The notes under the pieces: generated by a model
Database searches by the model: none
Told to the model about the DNA's origin: nothing
Seen by the model: only the letters and a program-made list of their open reading frames with translations
Assembly: GCA_021014325.1 (NCBI GenBank)
Contig: JAJGQC010000611.1
Location: 222,501-286,500 of the forward strand
Source of the DNA: Plazaster borealis
Lineage: Eukaryota; Echinodermata; Asteroidea; Forcipulatida; Labidiasteridae
DNA: 64,000 nucleotides
Direction: 5' to 3'
Shown: positions 1 to 10,508 of the stretch, in pieces
Position numbering within the stretch: the stretch's first letter is position 1
Layout of the letters: each line of letters starts with the position of its first letter
Position numbers and translations under genes: made by a program

Positions 1-217
1 GTTAGGGTTACGGGTTACGGGTTAGGGTTAGGGTTAGGGTTAGGGTTAGGGTTAGGGTTACGGTTAGGGTTAGGGTTAGGGTTAGGGTTAGGGTTAGGGT
101 TAGGGTTAGGGTTAGGGTTAGGGTTAGGGTTAGGGTTAGGGTTGGGGTTAGGGTTAGGGTTATGGTTAGGGTTAGGGTTAGGGTTAGGGTAAGGGTTAGG
201 GTTAGGGTTGTTAGACA
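1..217 (+). repeat. Telomere-type (TTAGGG)n array, inward-facing G strand
   Basis: About 35 tandem hexamers, mostly TTAGGG, with variants (TTACGG, TTATGG, TTGGGG and one expanded unit). The G-rich strand reads 5' to 3' into the window. A chromosome end at the left would show CCCTAA on this strand, so this is either an interstitial telomere-like block, the right edge of an inverted piece, or an assembly join. Confidence 0.95.
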
Positions 218-2685
218 TAGTCTCCTATCTTTAGACGGAATTGACAATGTTGCAGTGCAAAACCCCTCACTGCAGAGTAAACACAAAATACGCCTGGGGG
301 GATACCAGAATCTACTTGCCACACTGGCTACCCTCTGGCCCTTGTAAGTTCCCGATCATCGCTGTAAAGAGGTCGACATGGATCTTTACATTTGGGGCCA
401 TTCAGATTTCTTTTCTTTTTTCGAAATGATTGCGGTTGGGTGGGTCTAAAGAAAAATCGAAATGGAGTTTACAATTAAAGTAATTAAGAGAAACAAATTT
501 AAATGTAAGGGTAAAAATACCAAGTAGTCTCTTCCAGATCGTCAATCATGTCTGTGCTGTCTACTATTGTCGATCAAGATTGTTTCGATAGCGAGATGTC
601 AAAAAGTTGCACTGGAAAAGCCAATAAACTCATGAACTGGGAGAACATCGATCTAAAATTATTTGCTTCATTTGAGGTATTTGTTCATCAGTGCATATAG
701 GATATCGTCTGTCAATAATTATTTCAATAAAGAAATTTCGGGTGGGTGGGTGTGTCAACGATTTCGAAACTTGGACGGAGAGAAAATCATGTCTCATAAG
801 CATAATGATTAAATGCAAGCCCACAAGTTTGTTCTGTAAATCAACGATTTGATTGTGTCCCTGGGGTTATTGGCTTCCAATCTGGAGCATTTTGAGGACT
901 AGCCCCTTGAAAAACATGGCCCTACTTTGCTGACAAGCGTCCCCTTTTCCAAGGTAGGCTGACCAGTTTCACTCGTTCTTGCGTTCAGGGCTGTTTTCAT
1001 TTTGGTTGAGCAAAGCTCAAAAAGTCAAAAGCTAATCTATCGGTTCTTAAAAATGAAGAAGCTTAAGTTGTCAGTAATTAAATGTTCTTTGAATGCATGA
1101 GGCTGAGAGATTTGTAGATTTCTTTGGAGTATTCTTTACGCAGGAGGGAGATTTCTCCACAAGGCTAAAAGTTGAACGCAAATTTTTTTCTCTTTCTTTT
1201 CTTGTGGACAAGAGTTTTTCAGGGAATGTAAAGATCTTTGCAAAAGTGTATAGGTAACCGAAAGTGACAGCTGGTATATAGCTTTCTTTAGTAGGCCCAC
1301 CTCTGACCCAAGGGTGGTTTTCGTATAATGTTTTGAGCATCTTGTTGTTCATGCAAAGACACCGCAGGAAGCACGTGATCGGCAGCTCAGCAGCCGCAAA
1401 CTACTAATTATTACTTCATCTTGATCATGTGTTTTCGCAACCTTCTAGATAGGCCCATTCTGCAGCGATTCAAATCTGTGAAGTCATCATCAATGAGAAA
1501 AATCACACTCCAATAATATCGTTTTCAGAATCTAAGTATCAATCGAAAATCAGGCCTGCGAAATAAATCAATTTCATCAGATTTCCTTGAGTAGAAGATA
1601 ATAATGTATAGCCTAATAAAGTTTTAGATAGTGTGACCTAGGCTATGCCTACATTATTTAATAAACTGAGCCATTGCGTTGGTGGTTGTGGCGAGAAGGT
1701 GGTTGTGTACAGTTTTGAGTGTTATGAATGGATTCATTGAACATTCAAAATAAAATCCGTGTTCTTAGAATGTGTGTCATGATTTTTGAAAGTGGTAAAA
1801 ATTGGGCAAATCTGGTCACTAGTCTGGCCAAAATTGTCAAATATAGTGCACATTTCGCACCGTATTACCATAATCCAACTCGTAACCCACCGGTCTCCGA
1901 CCGTCGGGAGGATGGAGGGTTACGATTATCGCGACTATGTCTTTATACGCTTTCGTATGATCCAGTTTGGGGGGTTTTCCATTCAAAATCCACAGACACA
2001 GCCTATAGCCTACCTTTCTGATCCATAACGATCCCCATGCGCCATAAATGTCTGGTAGGCCTACGATGACCAATCTCAAAATAGTATTCTCGCAAAATGT
2101 AGTGCGAGATTGAAAACCAGGTTGAAACGTCGGACCGAAAAGAGCCAAACAGAATATTTTATGAAACTGACAGGTTGATGAATAAATACATTTGATGACG
2201 TTTTTTGTGACACGCTGCTTCCAAGATCGCCAAACAAGTATTAGCAAAAATAATGTATTTAAAATTATTTTATTTTTTCTAAATTGAAATTTTGTTTGTT
2301 AGCGAAAAGTATGGAAATATTAAGTTTTTCAGCAACGAAGATTGTATTTAAAGCCATAACTTTTTAATTGGTCTATTATAATAGGTAGATTGTGCATTGC
2401 TTGTGCGCAACTTTTCATCATCAAAAGCAGACGACAGAATTGCAGAAAAAGTGACCGTCAAAAGTACAGCCCGCCCTCATGAGTTTTGCGTGCAAAATTG
2501 ACAATCTAACCTTTGACCAAAAAATACACGTGCGAACTACTGACTGTACTGACTGTATACATTGCGTTGCAGGTAGTCTGGAGAAGAAGTGCAAGGGTTA
2601 CATGTAATTCTTCACAAAATTTATCGACTAAATCGTTGTAGTTTATGTTTTTGGATGGAATACACGCAATATATGTTGTCTAAAG
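218..2685. other. Gene-poor stretch, nothing recognised
   Basis: Short AT-rich ORFs only, none with a recognisable motif or a convincing splice pattern. No SINE or clear inverted-repeat element was identified. The stretch may be subtelomere-like if the hexamer array is genuine. Confidence 0.5.
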
Positions 2686-2790
2686 ATGAATGAGTTTCGC
2701 TGGGACGTAACGTCAAGTCTTGGTAGACTTGTATCTACCGTTTCACAACCAACAATAATTACGTACTGCCAAGAATTGCTCGCAAAACAG
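2686..2790 (+). CDS. Candidate first coding exon, possibly RMI1 exon 1
   Basis: An ATG opens 35 codons ending exactly at a good donor (CAG|gtaaga), phase 0. The peptide contains VSQPTIITYCQELLAKQ, whose P...C spacing loosely resembles the start of the RMI1 N-terminal helical domain. If joined to the exon at 12837-12983 (also phase 0), the spacing from this Cys to the conserved QWL is within two residues of that in human RMI1 as I recall it. That second exon lies on the opposite strand, so the link requires an inversion. Alternatively it is the first exon of an unknown gene or a chance ORF. Confidence 0.3.
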
Positions 2791-2908
2791 GTAAGAATCG
2801 AATTTGCAGCTCTGCATGTTCATCCAAGTGGTTATCACTCGGCTAGCTATACTCTCATTCTCAGTGGTCTCAGTCTCAGTTTCAACAGATTGTAGGGAAA
2901 AATGTCGG

Positions 2909-3170
2909 TATCCAGCCATCACTTTTAGGCCTTATTTAAAGGGATTTATTTGAGTTTTTTATAATGCCATGGTCTGGATGTTGGACTTTATATTTGGCTA
3001 AAATTCTGCATTCGGATCCAGCCACCACTTCTCTCCCTTATTTAGGTCAAATTATATCATTACCTATGTCCAAAAGGTTAACCCTCAGAAGGAATCTTTA
3101 ATAAAGGGAAAAAGTCCAACATCCATTAAAAAACATCAAATAAATCCCTTAAAAAGTGGTGGCCGGATAT
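2909..3170. mobile_element. Fold-back (MITE-like) element
   Basis: The ends are long imperfect inverted repeats: one starts tatccagccatcactttt and the other is the complement of aaaaagtggtggccggata. Both contain an AAGGGATTTATTTGA core and a TGGATGTTGGACTTT box. A third partial copy of the end begins near 3015. There is no coding capacity. Confidence 0.65.
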
Positions 3171-3445
3171 AGACCCAGTAACTGGGGCGCTGTACTCCTG
3201 TTTCGAAATTTTGACATCATCGGTCGTACTAGCGCCCCAGGAAACGCTCTTGAGAACCCCGCACTTCATTATCTCGACCAATCAGCGCAAACCAAGGAAA
3301 AACAGGCATGGATGCTTGGTGGAGCTTCTGCTGCAGCCCGCTAAACGGCTATTCATGCTTGTGGACTCACGGCACTGGTGTGCTTGTCTCAGCAATCGGC
3401 TGTACATTTGTATGATACATTTAATGTACAAGTAGTAGTAAGTAC

Positions 3446-4032
3446 ACTAGCCCTGGTAGGACGTCAGTCAGTGCCACTGCACTGACGTCCTGGGTATAAA
3501 GATCCTTTACAATGCGAACAAAATTTTGAGTAACATTTTAAAATATTTTTACCTAATTTGAGAAGCTGAAACTCCATTCACTTATTCTTGGTGCCTTTAA
3601 TTACACTTTTGCTGAGTTCAAAACCTATCAAATACATCCATGAATGACATTATTTCCGAAAATAAGTCCAAGTTGTGCACTGGCGCTGCGACTCCGTCGT
3701 GTTGCCGCCCCGAAGAAAAAGCGTTCAGTGTTACGGGTTAGACAGCGCCCTCTTTTGTGGACTTGGTTCCATGTCAGTTGAGGTTGTCGCAACGAATGCG
3801 TCAATTTCCATTTTATTTTCACAATAATGTCATCCAAGGATAAAATTGGCAATTATGAATAGAGCAGGCGTAAGGTTCAGGACACAAGGAACATGTGAGT
3901 CACGTTTCAGCTTCCTCAAAAAGGTAAAAATATGATAAAAAATGGTTATAAATTTTGTTGCAATGCCTGAGGACCTTTATACCCTGGACTCCGTCGCGTT
4001 GTATGCAACGGAGGAGTCCAACCTGGGCTAGT
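3446..4032. mobile_element. MITE-like element with hairpin-bearing termini
   Basis: The outer ends match as inverted repeats (ACTAGCCCTGG left, ACTAGCCCAGG as the complement of the right end) and share GGGTATAAAG further in. Between these boxes each end holds its own hairpin: GGACGTCAGT with ACTGACGTCC on the left, GGACTCC with GGAGTCC on the right. The ~480-bp interior has no ORF I recognise. Confidence 0.65.
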
Positions 4033-4359
4033 CTAAAAAGTGACTAAAGTTGTTCACAGATTAAAAAATACCAAATTGTATTACACAAAATTAAACCTAA
4101 TGATATATTAGCAACAATATTACCTTATAGCTGTACATTTTCATCTCATAAACTTTGCTTTAAACGGGTTAATGTTTGCTTACCTCGACCATTTACTCTT
4201 AGACCGTTCAGAACACATTTTTGTTGTGATTGTCAACATTGTGCTGTATATTTATTTATATTTCTCATCAACAATTAACAACAGAGGGCGCTGTGTAAAA
4301 ATCGATGTTATTTGCAATACCAGACCAGATGCCTGAAAAAGGCTTCAAGCCTGAAGTAG

Positions 4360-4541
4360 TTTTCAGATTCCAATATTATAGTGAGAAATTACTTTTCTCA
4401 AAATGACTACGTTACTTCAGAGGGAGTCGTTTCTCACAATGTGTATCAACAGCTCTCCGTTGCCCGTTTCCAAGTAAGTTTTTCATGTTTTTATGCTAAT
4501 ATATTTTGAGTAATTACCAAAAGTGTCCAGTGCCTTTTTAA
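4360..4541. mobile_element. Partial TTAA-type MITE
   Basis: This matches the right half of the element at 23323-23693: the box agagggagtcgtttc, the ccaacagctctc-type box, and an end that reads gtgtccagtgccttttTAA. The left half is replaced by unrelated sequence, so the copy is truncated. Confidence 0.65.
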
Positions 4542-5254
4542 TTATGTGGACTGATTGACCCACATGTGCCATAACATGGAAACCATTTGCATTTGTTGTC
4601 TTTGTGGAAAAGTTTCCGCAGCATGCCTCCAACTTCTTTTCGTTTTTTTTTTTCAATCGATTGTGTAAATTTCAAAAATGTTAAATTATTTATTTTTTTT
4701 TCATAGGGGACTGGTTAAAAAACAATGGAAATTTTGTTAAATCCTAGAAAAAAAATGGCTTTTTCCCACACTCCCCTCTTTCTCTATTCTCTCCCCCCAT
4801 CGTGTCTCCTCTCTCACCTGGTCTCCATGTGTCTAACTGAATCTGTATCTGCTGGAAGAAATGGAAAATTACACAACTCTTACTAACTAAATATTCATCA
4901 AGCAAAATGACCCTCCAACATCACTGAGCCCTGGTCACTGACTACCTGTAAAAGCACACATACATTATTGTCACATATTAAAATATACCATTACGTTAAC
5001 CACCAATTCTGAGCCCACCCCAGACTGTGAAATAGATACCACCTCAGTAGCCTGGGGCATTAGTCTGGCTGGTTTTTGGAGTAGGTTCCAGCCTAAATGT
5101 TTATATTACAATTACTTTAATGGCTGAATGGAGACACAGTAAAAATGAAGACAAGAATCAAGAGATTTTGGTTAATGGTAAACTCATCTATAATGCCATA
5201 TGTAAAATGCACTTGTAAAATAACCATTTCGTTACAGTACAAATCTGATCTTAG

Positions 5255-5575
5255 CGCATTTTACAATACCGTATCAGTCGCTTTACATTAGTGCCCTGGT
5301 CATTGGGCCAATAACATTCCTGAAATCTTTCTCAGCTCCTGGGGAGTATACAGCCCGGGCAGCTGTGGCGCTCAGAAGGCTTTTTCAAACACAATATCAA
5401 CCTCTACCCTCGCAGGTACCCATTTATACCCCTGGGTGAAGAGAAGCAATTACAGTAAAGTATCTTGCTCAAGGATACAAGTGTCATGACCAGGATTCAA
5501 ACCCACACTTCGATAACTTAACCATCGGAACTTGAATTCAATGCTCTAAACCGCTCGGTCGTGACACCCCAAAGT
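5255..5575 (-). mobile_element. tRNA-derived SINE
   Basis: On the minus strand the head contains a Pol III B-box-like tgggtttgaatcc after an A-box-like region (gagcggtttagagc). It continues with gtgtcatgacacttgtatcc-like and gagcaagatacttt boxes, then a body ending in the ctcctaggagctgag-like tail also seen at 22685-23030. The head-to-tail order is the same as in the plus-strand copies, so this is one copy of the same SINE family. Confidence 0.75.
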
Positions 5576-5639
5576 TTCTACCTGAAAGCTCACTGGTTAC
5601 AATCATCATCATTTAGCGGTCGCAACTGAGATTCCGTTC

Positions 5640-5965
5640 TCAATGTCATGCCAGAGGTGTTTATCCATCATCATGTTTGGAAGGTCTCTGCCAATCTTGT
5701 CGATGTAATTGGGGGGTCATACGTCCTCTATTAGGGCATGGAAGTCTCCAAGATAACACATCTGGGATCACCTGGTCGATAGCACAATAGCAGTGGCCAG
5801 CAAAGCGGACTCTGCATTGAGTAACAGTAGCAGAGGTTGGTGGAATGTCTCCAGAAATCTGTTCTCTAGTCTTGTGCTCACGCCATGAGATGTTCTGGTT
5901 ACAAAGGTCATACCATTGAGTGTCATTAGAAGCGGTCTGGCTCCCAGAGTCAAACTAGTTGAGCC
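5640..5965 (-). pseudogene. LINE reverse-transcriptase ORF, C-terminal fragment
   Basis: Minus-strand translation gives NISWREHKTREQI, then CRVRFAGHCYCAIDQVI, then WRLPCPNRGR and NYIDKIGRD. This is the tail region that follows the RT domain in many invertebrate LINEs: a W-R-x-H block, a RRxRFAGHxxR-type block, and a GRxxxxYIDxxxRD-type block. The catalytic part of the RT is absent. Reading frames change within a C run near 5716, so the copy is broken there, either by decay or by a base-calling error. It lies against the 97-bp tandem repeat at its 5' side. Confidence 0.7.
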
Positions 5966-6180
5966 ATTTCTTGTTTGCTTCTGCAGCTGTGTCCTCTGTA
6001 TCTCAGTCACCATTGAGTGTCATTAGAAGCGGTCTGGCTCCCAGAGTCAAACTAGTTGAGCCATTTCTTGTTTGCTTCTGCAGCAGTGTCCTCTGTATCT
6101 CAGTCACCATTGAGTGTCATTAGAAGCGGTCTGGCTCCCAGAGTCAAACTAGTTGAGCCATCTCTTGTTTGCTTGAACCC
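5913..6180. repeat. 97-bp tandem repeat, about 2.7 units
   Basis: The start ccattgagtgtcattagaag recurs at 5913, 6010 and 6107, an exact 97-bp period. The units derive from the 5' edge of the LINE fragment. The third unit diverges after gttgagccat and runs into the 121-bp repeat that bounds the next block. Confidence 0.9.
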
Positions 6181-6255
6181 AGTACACTTATCATTAAGAG
6201 AATGAGTTAGCCCCAGTGTTTTGGGCACGGTTGGTCTAGTAGATTGTGCCGCCTC
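6135..6255 (+). repeat. Left 121-bp direct repeat bounding the 6.3-kb block
   Basis: This sequence (starts ctcccagagtcaaact, ends gattgtgccgcctc) is identical by eye over all 121 bases to 12565-12685. It contains LINE-edge sequence joined to the middle part of a SINE. At this copy the SINE stops abruptly at 6255; at the right copy the SINE continues into its tail. Confidence 0.92.
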
Positions 6256-6718
6256 TAGTCAGGTAGCTTATGGATGGAATCGTGACCGACTGGCCCAAAG
6301 CACCAAATTTGGTAGGTACCTTCTATAGGCCCCAGAAATAAATTTTAGAAGGGGTGACACCAAAAAATATTTTTGGAAAGTACCTAATTTGCATAATTTC
6401 AAAATGGCTGCAAAATCCTATATTTAAGCAGTAATTTCGGTACATTTTTATCATTTGAAAGCAAAAGTTATTTTGAAATATTTACTTTGGTGGTTTTGTT
6501 TACATATCCTGCACTTAAACAACATTAATCAACTGATAATGTGCCTAGGTAATTATGTGTAGTCAGAAATCCAAGATGGCCACTATAATAATAAATTAAG
6601 TATCGTGGTTCGAAATATGCAAAACAATTATATTTTGTTGTTACTACCGTCTGGGATTGCATGTTGAACTATTAAAACAGTCCCATGTGTTGAAAATTGG
6701 TTTTGACTGACAATATCT

Positions 6719-6985
6719 TCAAAGATCTTGGCAGCTTCCGCTGCACTTGCAAAGCGCTGTGCAAAAAAGCCCAGCTTTGCGGCATCTGCAGTTTCTGGAG
6801 CACTGCGGCTGTGTTTGGCATCCGCACTTCAACAGCTCTCTGCAGACACTGGCTGCCTCTGGAATGAGTGTCCAACCATATCCCTCGGGCAGTGGGGCAT
6901 GCTGTTCAGACTTCAGGCTTGTTGTCCAGATGCTTGCCTGATACAGGGCCCGGTTGGAATGCTGCAGAAGTGCCGCCTGCCACAC
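6719..6985 (-). pseudogene. C-terminal Cys-rich CXC-like segment of the same gene
   Basis: The segment reads ALYQASIWTTSLKSEQ, GYGWTLIPEA, CRELLKCGCQTQ, then CRCRKAGLFCTALCKC followed by SGSC and a stop at 6719. The spacing of nine or more cysteines with a basic K/R before AGL resembles tesmin/TSO1-type CXC DNA-binding domains. That similarity, and therefore DNA binding, is inference. The ending with a natural stop suggests this is the true C terminus. Confidence 0.6.
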
Positions 6986-7062
6986 CCATAAAAAGAGAAG
7001 GAAAAGAAATGTATTATTTCAAAGAAAGGTAATGCTAAAATTCATCATTTGGTTTAAGTTCA

Positions 7063-7437
7063 ATGATTGGACTAAAATATACAAACCTGTGTTGGGGTTT
7101 TTTTTCCATCGTGTGTTTTGCCTTTGAGAACAGTTCTCTTAGTTCGTTTACTCGCTCCACTGGACTTGTTTTGTCATACAAAACGCAAGTGAACCTTTCC
7201 AGCAGCTGGAAGTCAGGACTGGCAATCTCCAGAGTCTCAAACGGATGTTGTGAAATTGAGACGAATGCTTCACTGACGTCAAGAAACGAATTCCATGCCT
7301 CCCATGCCGACTTTTTTCCTTTTCCAAGAAACTGGGAAGTTGTATCAGACCCAGTGAATGCATGGAATGGTGGGAGAGCCTTACATTTTGGTTCCTTGTT
7401 TGCTTGTTGCAGATCGCATTGACGCTAAAGTACTGGT
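7063..7437 (-). pseudogene. FHAFTGSD block of the same gene
   Basis: Minus-strand translation in the best frame gives PFHAFTGSDTTSQFLGKGKK, then SAWEAWNSFLDV and VLYDKTSPVERVNELRELF. The HxFTGSD motif follows the D-x-D motif of the nuclease-like segment, where FEN/XPG enzymes have a conserved G-x-D after their second acidic cluster. Downstream the frame reaches the segment with the Cys-rich tail after about 80 bp of unassigned sequence. Confidence 0.5.
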
Positions 7438-8340
7438 ACTTTTTTTCCCATGCCAAATTCAACCCATAAGTCGGTTCCAGGGTGAGAAGTGAGGAGGTCG
7501 AAGAACACACCAACAAGGATGACAATGACGTCTGTGTCTACAGTTCGGACAAGAATTGTTTTGGATCCATTGATCAGGGCATCTTGGATGTGAATACAGA
7601 TTCTTGAATCTGCTTCTTCATGGTCGCAAGGTGGCAATGGTTTGCTAGAATTTCTTGAAACTACAGACTTTCCTGCAATGCATAAAAAGTACATGTATTT
7701 AGTTTATTCAAATCCACATGTTTAAACAAAACTCTGGTACATGTATTGTATTATTCAGGGTATTCAAGGTAATGCGTACATTTTTATTCTTTTCATTGGA
7801 CGTACCTGAAGTAATGTGGACCTCCTTTCCAGCAGGAAACTCACTGTTCGATACCTTCTCAGTTAGTAGTTGAAATAGCTCTTGTTTATTGGTGGGATCC
7901 TGCAGAAAGTTTGGAAAGTTTGTTGGTAGTTTAGTGCTCCCTGCAACCTTCTTCCTTACACCTTTTCCTCTCTTCTCCCTCGTAGATTGCTTCAAACTAT
8001 CTGTCTTGTATGTATCCCACACTATGTCTACTCGGTTGCTGTTTCTCAATTGTTGTTGGATCCAAGGGAGAAATAACTTTTTAGCGTATTTATTGAATGT
8101 ACTAGTTTGATTTGCAGGGAGTGCGTGGACGATAGCAGCACCGTCAAAAACCTTGGCATGGTAGTATGACGGAGGGTCTGGCTGATCTGTCGTCAGAATT
8201 TCTATCAGATCAGATTTTTTCGTCGGCAGGCGGAGCGCTCCATACACCGAGAGAGAAGGTGGCCAAGGATGATTTTCATGGGCGAAGAATTCTGTTAAGT
8301 CTCCATCACGGTACTGACTTGCAATGTAGAGCTGACTGAA
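7425..8340 (-). pseudogene. FEN/XPG-like (PIN-fold) nuclease segment of the same gene
   Basis: The segment reads LFSQLYIASQYRDGD, then KVFDGAAIVH, DIVWDTYKTD, SLKQSTREKRGKG, later HEEADSRICIH and RTVDTDVIVILV. The order resembles flap-endonuclease/XPG proteins: an early acidic DG, a D followed by a basic LKxxxxxxR stretch, then an E-A-D/E pair and a D-x-D pair that bind catalytic metals. The resemblance is by motif only. The frame breaks at A7 near 7445, where the reading continues as YQYFSVNAI in another frame. Confidence 0.55.
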
Positions 8341-8356
8341 AAGATTGCAATCAGTT

Positions 8357-10480
8357 TTATACTTGAAAGCTGCTGCTTAGCACTTGTGTTTGGCTTTGAT
8401 TTGATCGCTTCCAAATGGCCAAAGAATTTCTTTTGATGGGCTTATGAATGCTGGTGCTTCGGTCTAAAATCACATCCTTAACATACTTCTGGTACTGGGA
8501 AATGCCAAGGGCTTCAATTGTGCGGACTGTGGAAACAACATCTTTATTAGCACAATTTCGAGTGTCCAAAGCAAGCAGTTCTGAAGAATCTTCAAGGAAA
8601 GGGTTACCCATTTCTGAGATTGCTTCAGTGAGGCTCTTCACTTGTTTCCTGAAGACCTCTTGCGTAGTCATCCCCTGTTCGTGCTGCTTGTAAATGTTGA
8701 TGTTTTCTCCGTCCATGAACTCGTCCTCAAATTCCTTCAGCAGTCGTGCTTGCTGTGGACCTGAAACCATCCATCTTCTGAAGGCAGCTGGGTTTTCGGT
8801 AAGTCCTACCACGCCACCAGATCCCTTTACCTGATCGTTGTTTTGTTCATGACCTTGGTCAAGAGGCATGCAAGAGAACTTGTGTTGAGTCTTTTGAAGG
8901 ACCCACATTTGTTTGACCTCTTCTTTGATATTTTGTGGTAGAGCCTTCATGTCTCGGATGTGAATGGGGATCCAGCGAGCGTAGTTGGTGTGATCCAGAA
9001 CAAAGAACCAAGACACCAATGCCTCCAAAGCCTCCACAAAGAGATCAAAATCTCGGATACGATGAGCACGGATGAAAATCAGCACAAGTGTTTCATATTT
9101 CAAGATGATATCCCAGTACTGAAATGTAGGGCTTGCCGTAATCATCTTCTGCTTCCACGTTTCAAAAGAAATCCCACTGTCAGACTTCACCTTCAGTTGC
9201 CAAGCATCTCCCTGCAGATTTGCAAGTGTTAGGGCTGTAACTTGATGACTGTGCCTGGTTCTAGTGAGGTGGGCAGCTTTGAGGAAGGAGTCTGCTGTAC
9301 CTGAGGAGGCCACACCAGCTTCACATAAGGCAGCGGTCTAACCAGATCCATCCAGAAAGTCTCCAATTGTGTTCCATAGAGCCATCTCAATGCGGAGACC
9401 ACCAAACATTACTACAAAGTGCTTTTCTCCCAGTGTCTCGGGCCAACGCCACTGAACAAACTTGGCAAGGGCAAACAGTGGTTGATCCACAGCAGTTAGC
9501 GGTGTTTGGCATGGATTGAGATATGTTGTTATCTGCCTTTGGATCTCCATCCCATGCTTGATCATGGCAATGGTTGCAGCCTTTTCGTAGAAAAGGGGCA
9601 AGAGGGCGTTCAGTGCAGCAGGATCTGAAGGAGGCATCTGAGTTGAAGCATGGAAGGCAGACCAGGCAATGTAATCTTCTTTCTCGAGCTTGTCCTTCTT
9701 TAAGAGCGAAATAGATCTGTCTATCCAGGAGACTTCTGTAGCTCTTGCATTTTCAAGTTTACCTTCAACGGTACTGAGAGAAGTTTCTGGCACTTCAAGT
9801 TTAGAAATCTGGCAAGCCACAGCTGGAACAGTTGTGTAATCCTCAGGGAGTGAATACTTCCTTGACGTAGAGCAAATTACAATAGGATCTCTGAAGGTTC
9901 CAGAGCAGGATGCGGTGGGAAACTGAAAAATACTTATTCCAGTACCATGGAAGGAGCCCTCGGCTGTTGTAGAGGAAGGGTTATGATCTATGTTATCCAA
10001 AGCCCCAACTGTGAACAGACCTTTTCTTAGATTTGCAGGGCAGACAAGTTCTTCTTCCTGAAAGCGCTTGCATACAGCATTTGCTAGGCAATTTTCTAGG
10101 TCAATAACACGGTCGTAGCTGACACTGATGCCCAGTCTATACAGGATGTTCATTATTTTTTTGCATCTCGTGAGTGTATGAATACATAACCCAATGTAGA
10201 GAGGAAGAGGTGGCTCCCTTTCTTTGGAATGCCTGCTGTTTTTTGCCACAGAAGCTTTGTTTTTCGCATTGAAGACGACCATCTGAGCTATGGAAAGACA
10301 AACCTGTGACTCAGTGATATCTTGGTGCTTTACATTAGGTCCATTCAGCAGCATGGCAACTAGTGTCTTAAGGCTTGCCGGAACAGAATTTCCCTGGCAG
10401 TTATGCTCAAAATTCCCGGTAAAAGGGAGGGATTCCCAATCAAATATGTCTTGTCTGATGCTTTTAACAAGTCTAACCAT
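8357..10480 (-). pseudogene. Core segment of the FEN/CXC gene, split by one TAG
   Basis: Two ORFs (9338-10480 and 8357-9313) are in the same frame and are separated only by a TAG at 9338-9340. The flanks read GDFLDGSG and TAALCEAG. Other family members, as I remember them, have Trp here, so a TGG to TAG change is likely. The core holds FGGLRIEMALWNTIGDFLDG, SSGTADSFLKAAHLTRTRH, DHTNYARWIPIHIRDM, DQGHEQNNDQVKGSGG and AFRRWMVSGP. These are conserved blocks of this unnamed family with no known activity. The strand is otherwise open for ~700 codons, which argues against ancient decay. Confidence 0.7.
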
Positions 10481-10508
10481 GGACAGAGCTTCTGACGTAT
10501 AATCTCAT

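Noticed and set aside
8..322. ORFs of (TL)n, (NP)n or (VR)n peptides
   Set aside because: Direct translations of the telomere-type hexamers.
1837..2247. 136-codon minus-strand ORF near the left end
   Set aside because: No recognisable motif, composition like the surrounding non-coding DNA, and overlapping ORFs on the other strand.
6728..7422. Plus-strand ORFs of 60-120 codons
   Set aside because: They are antisense shadows of the conserved CXC and FHAFTGSD segments on the minus strand.
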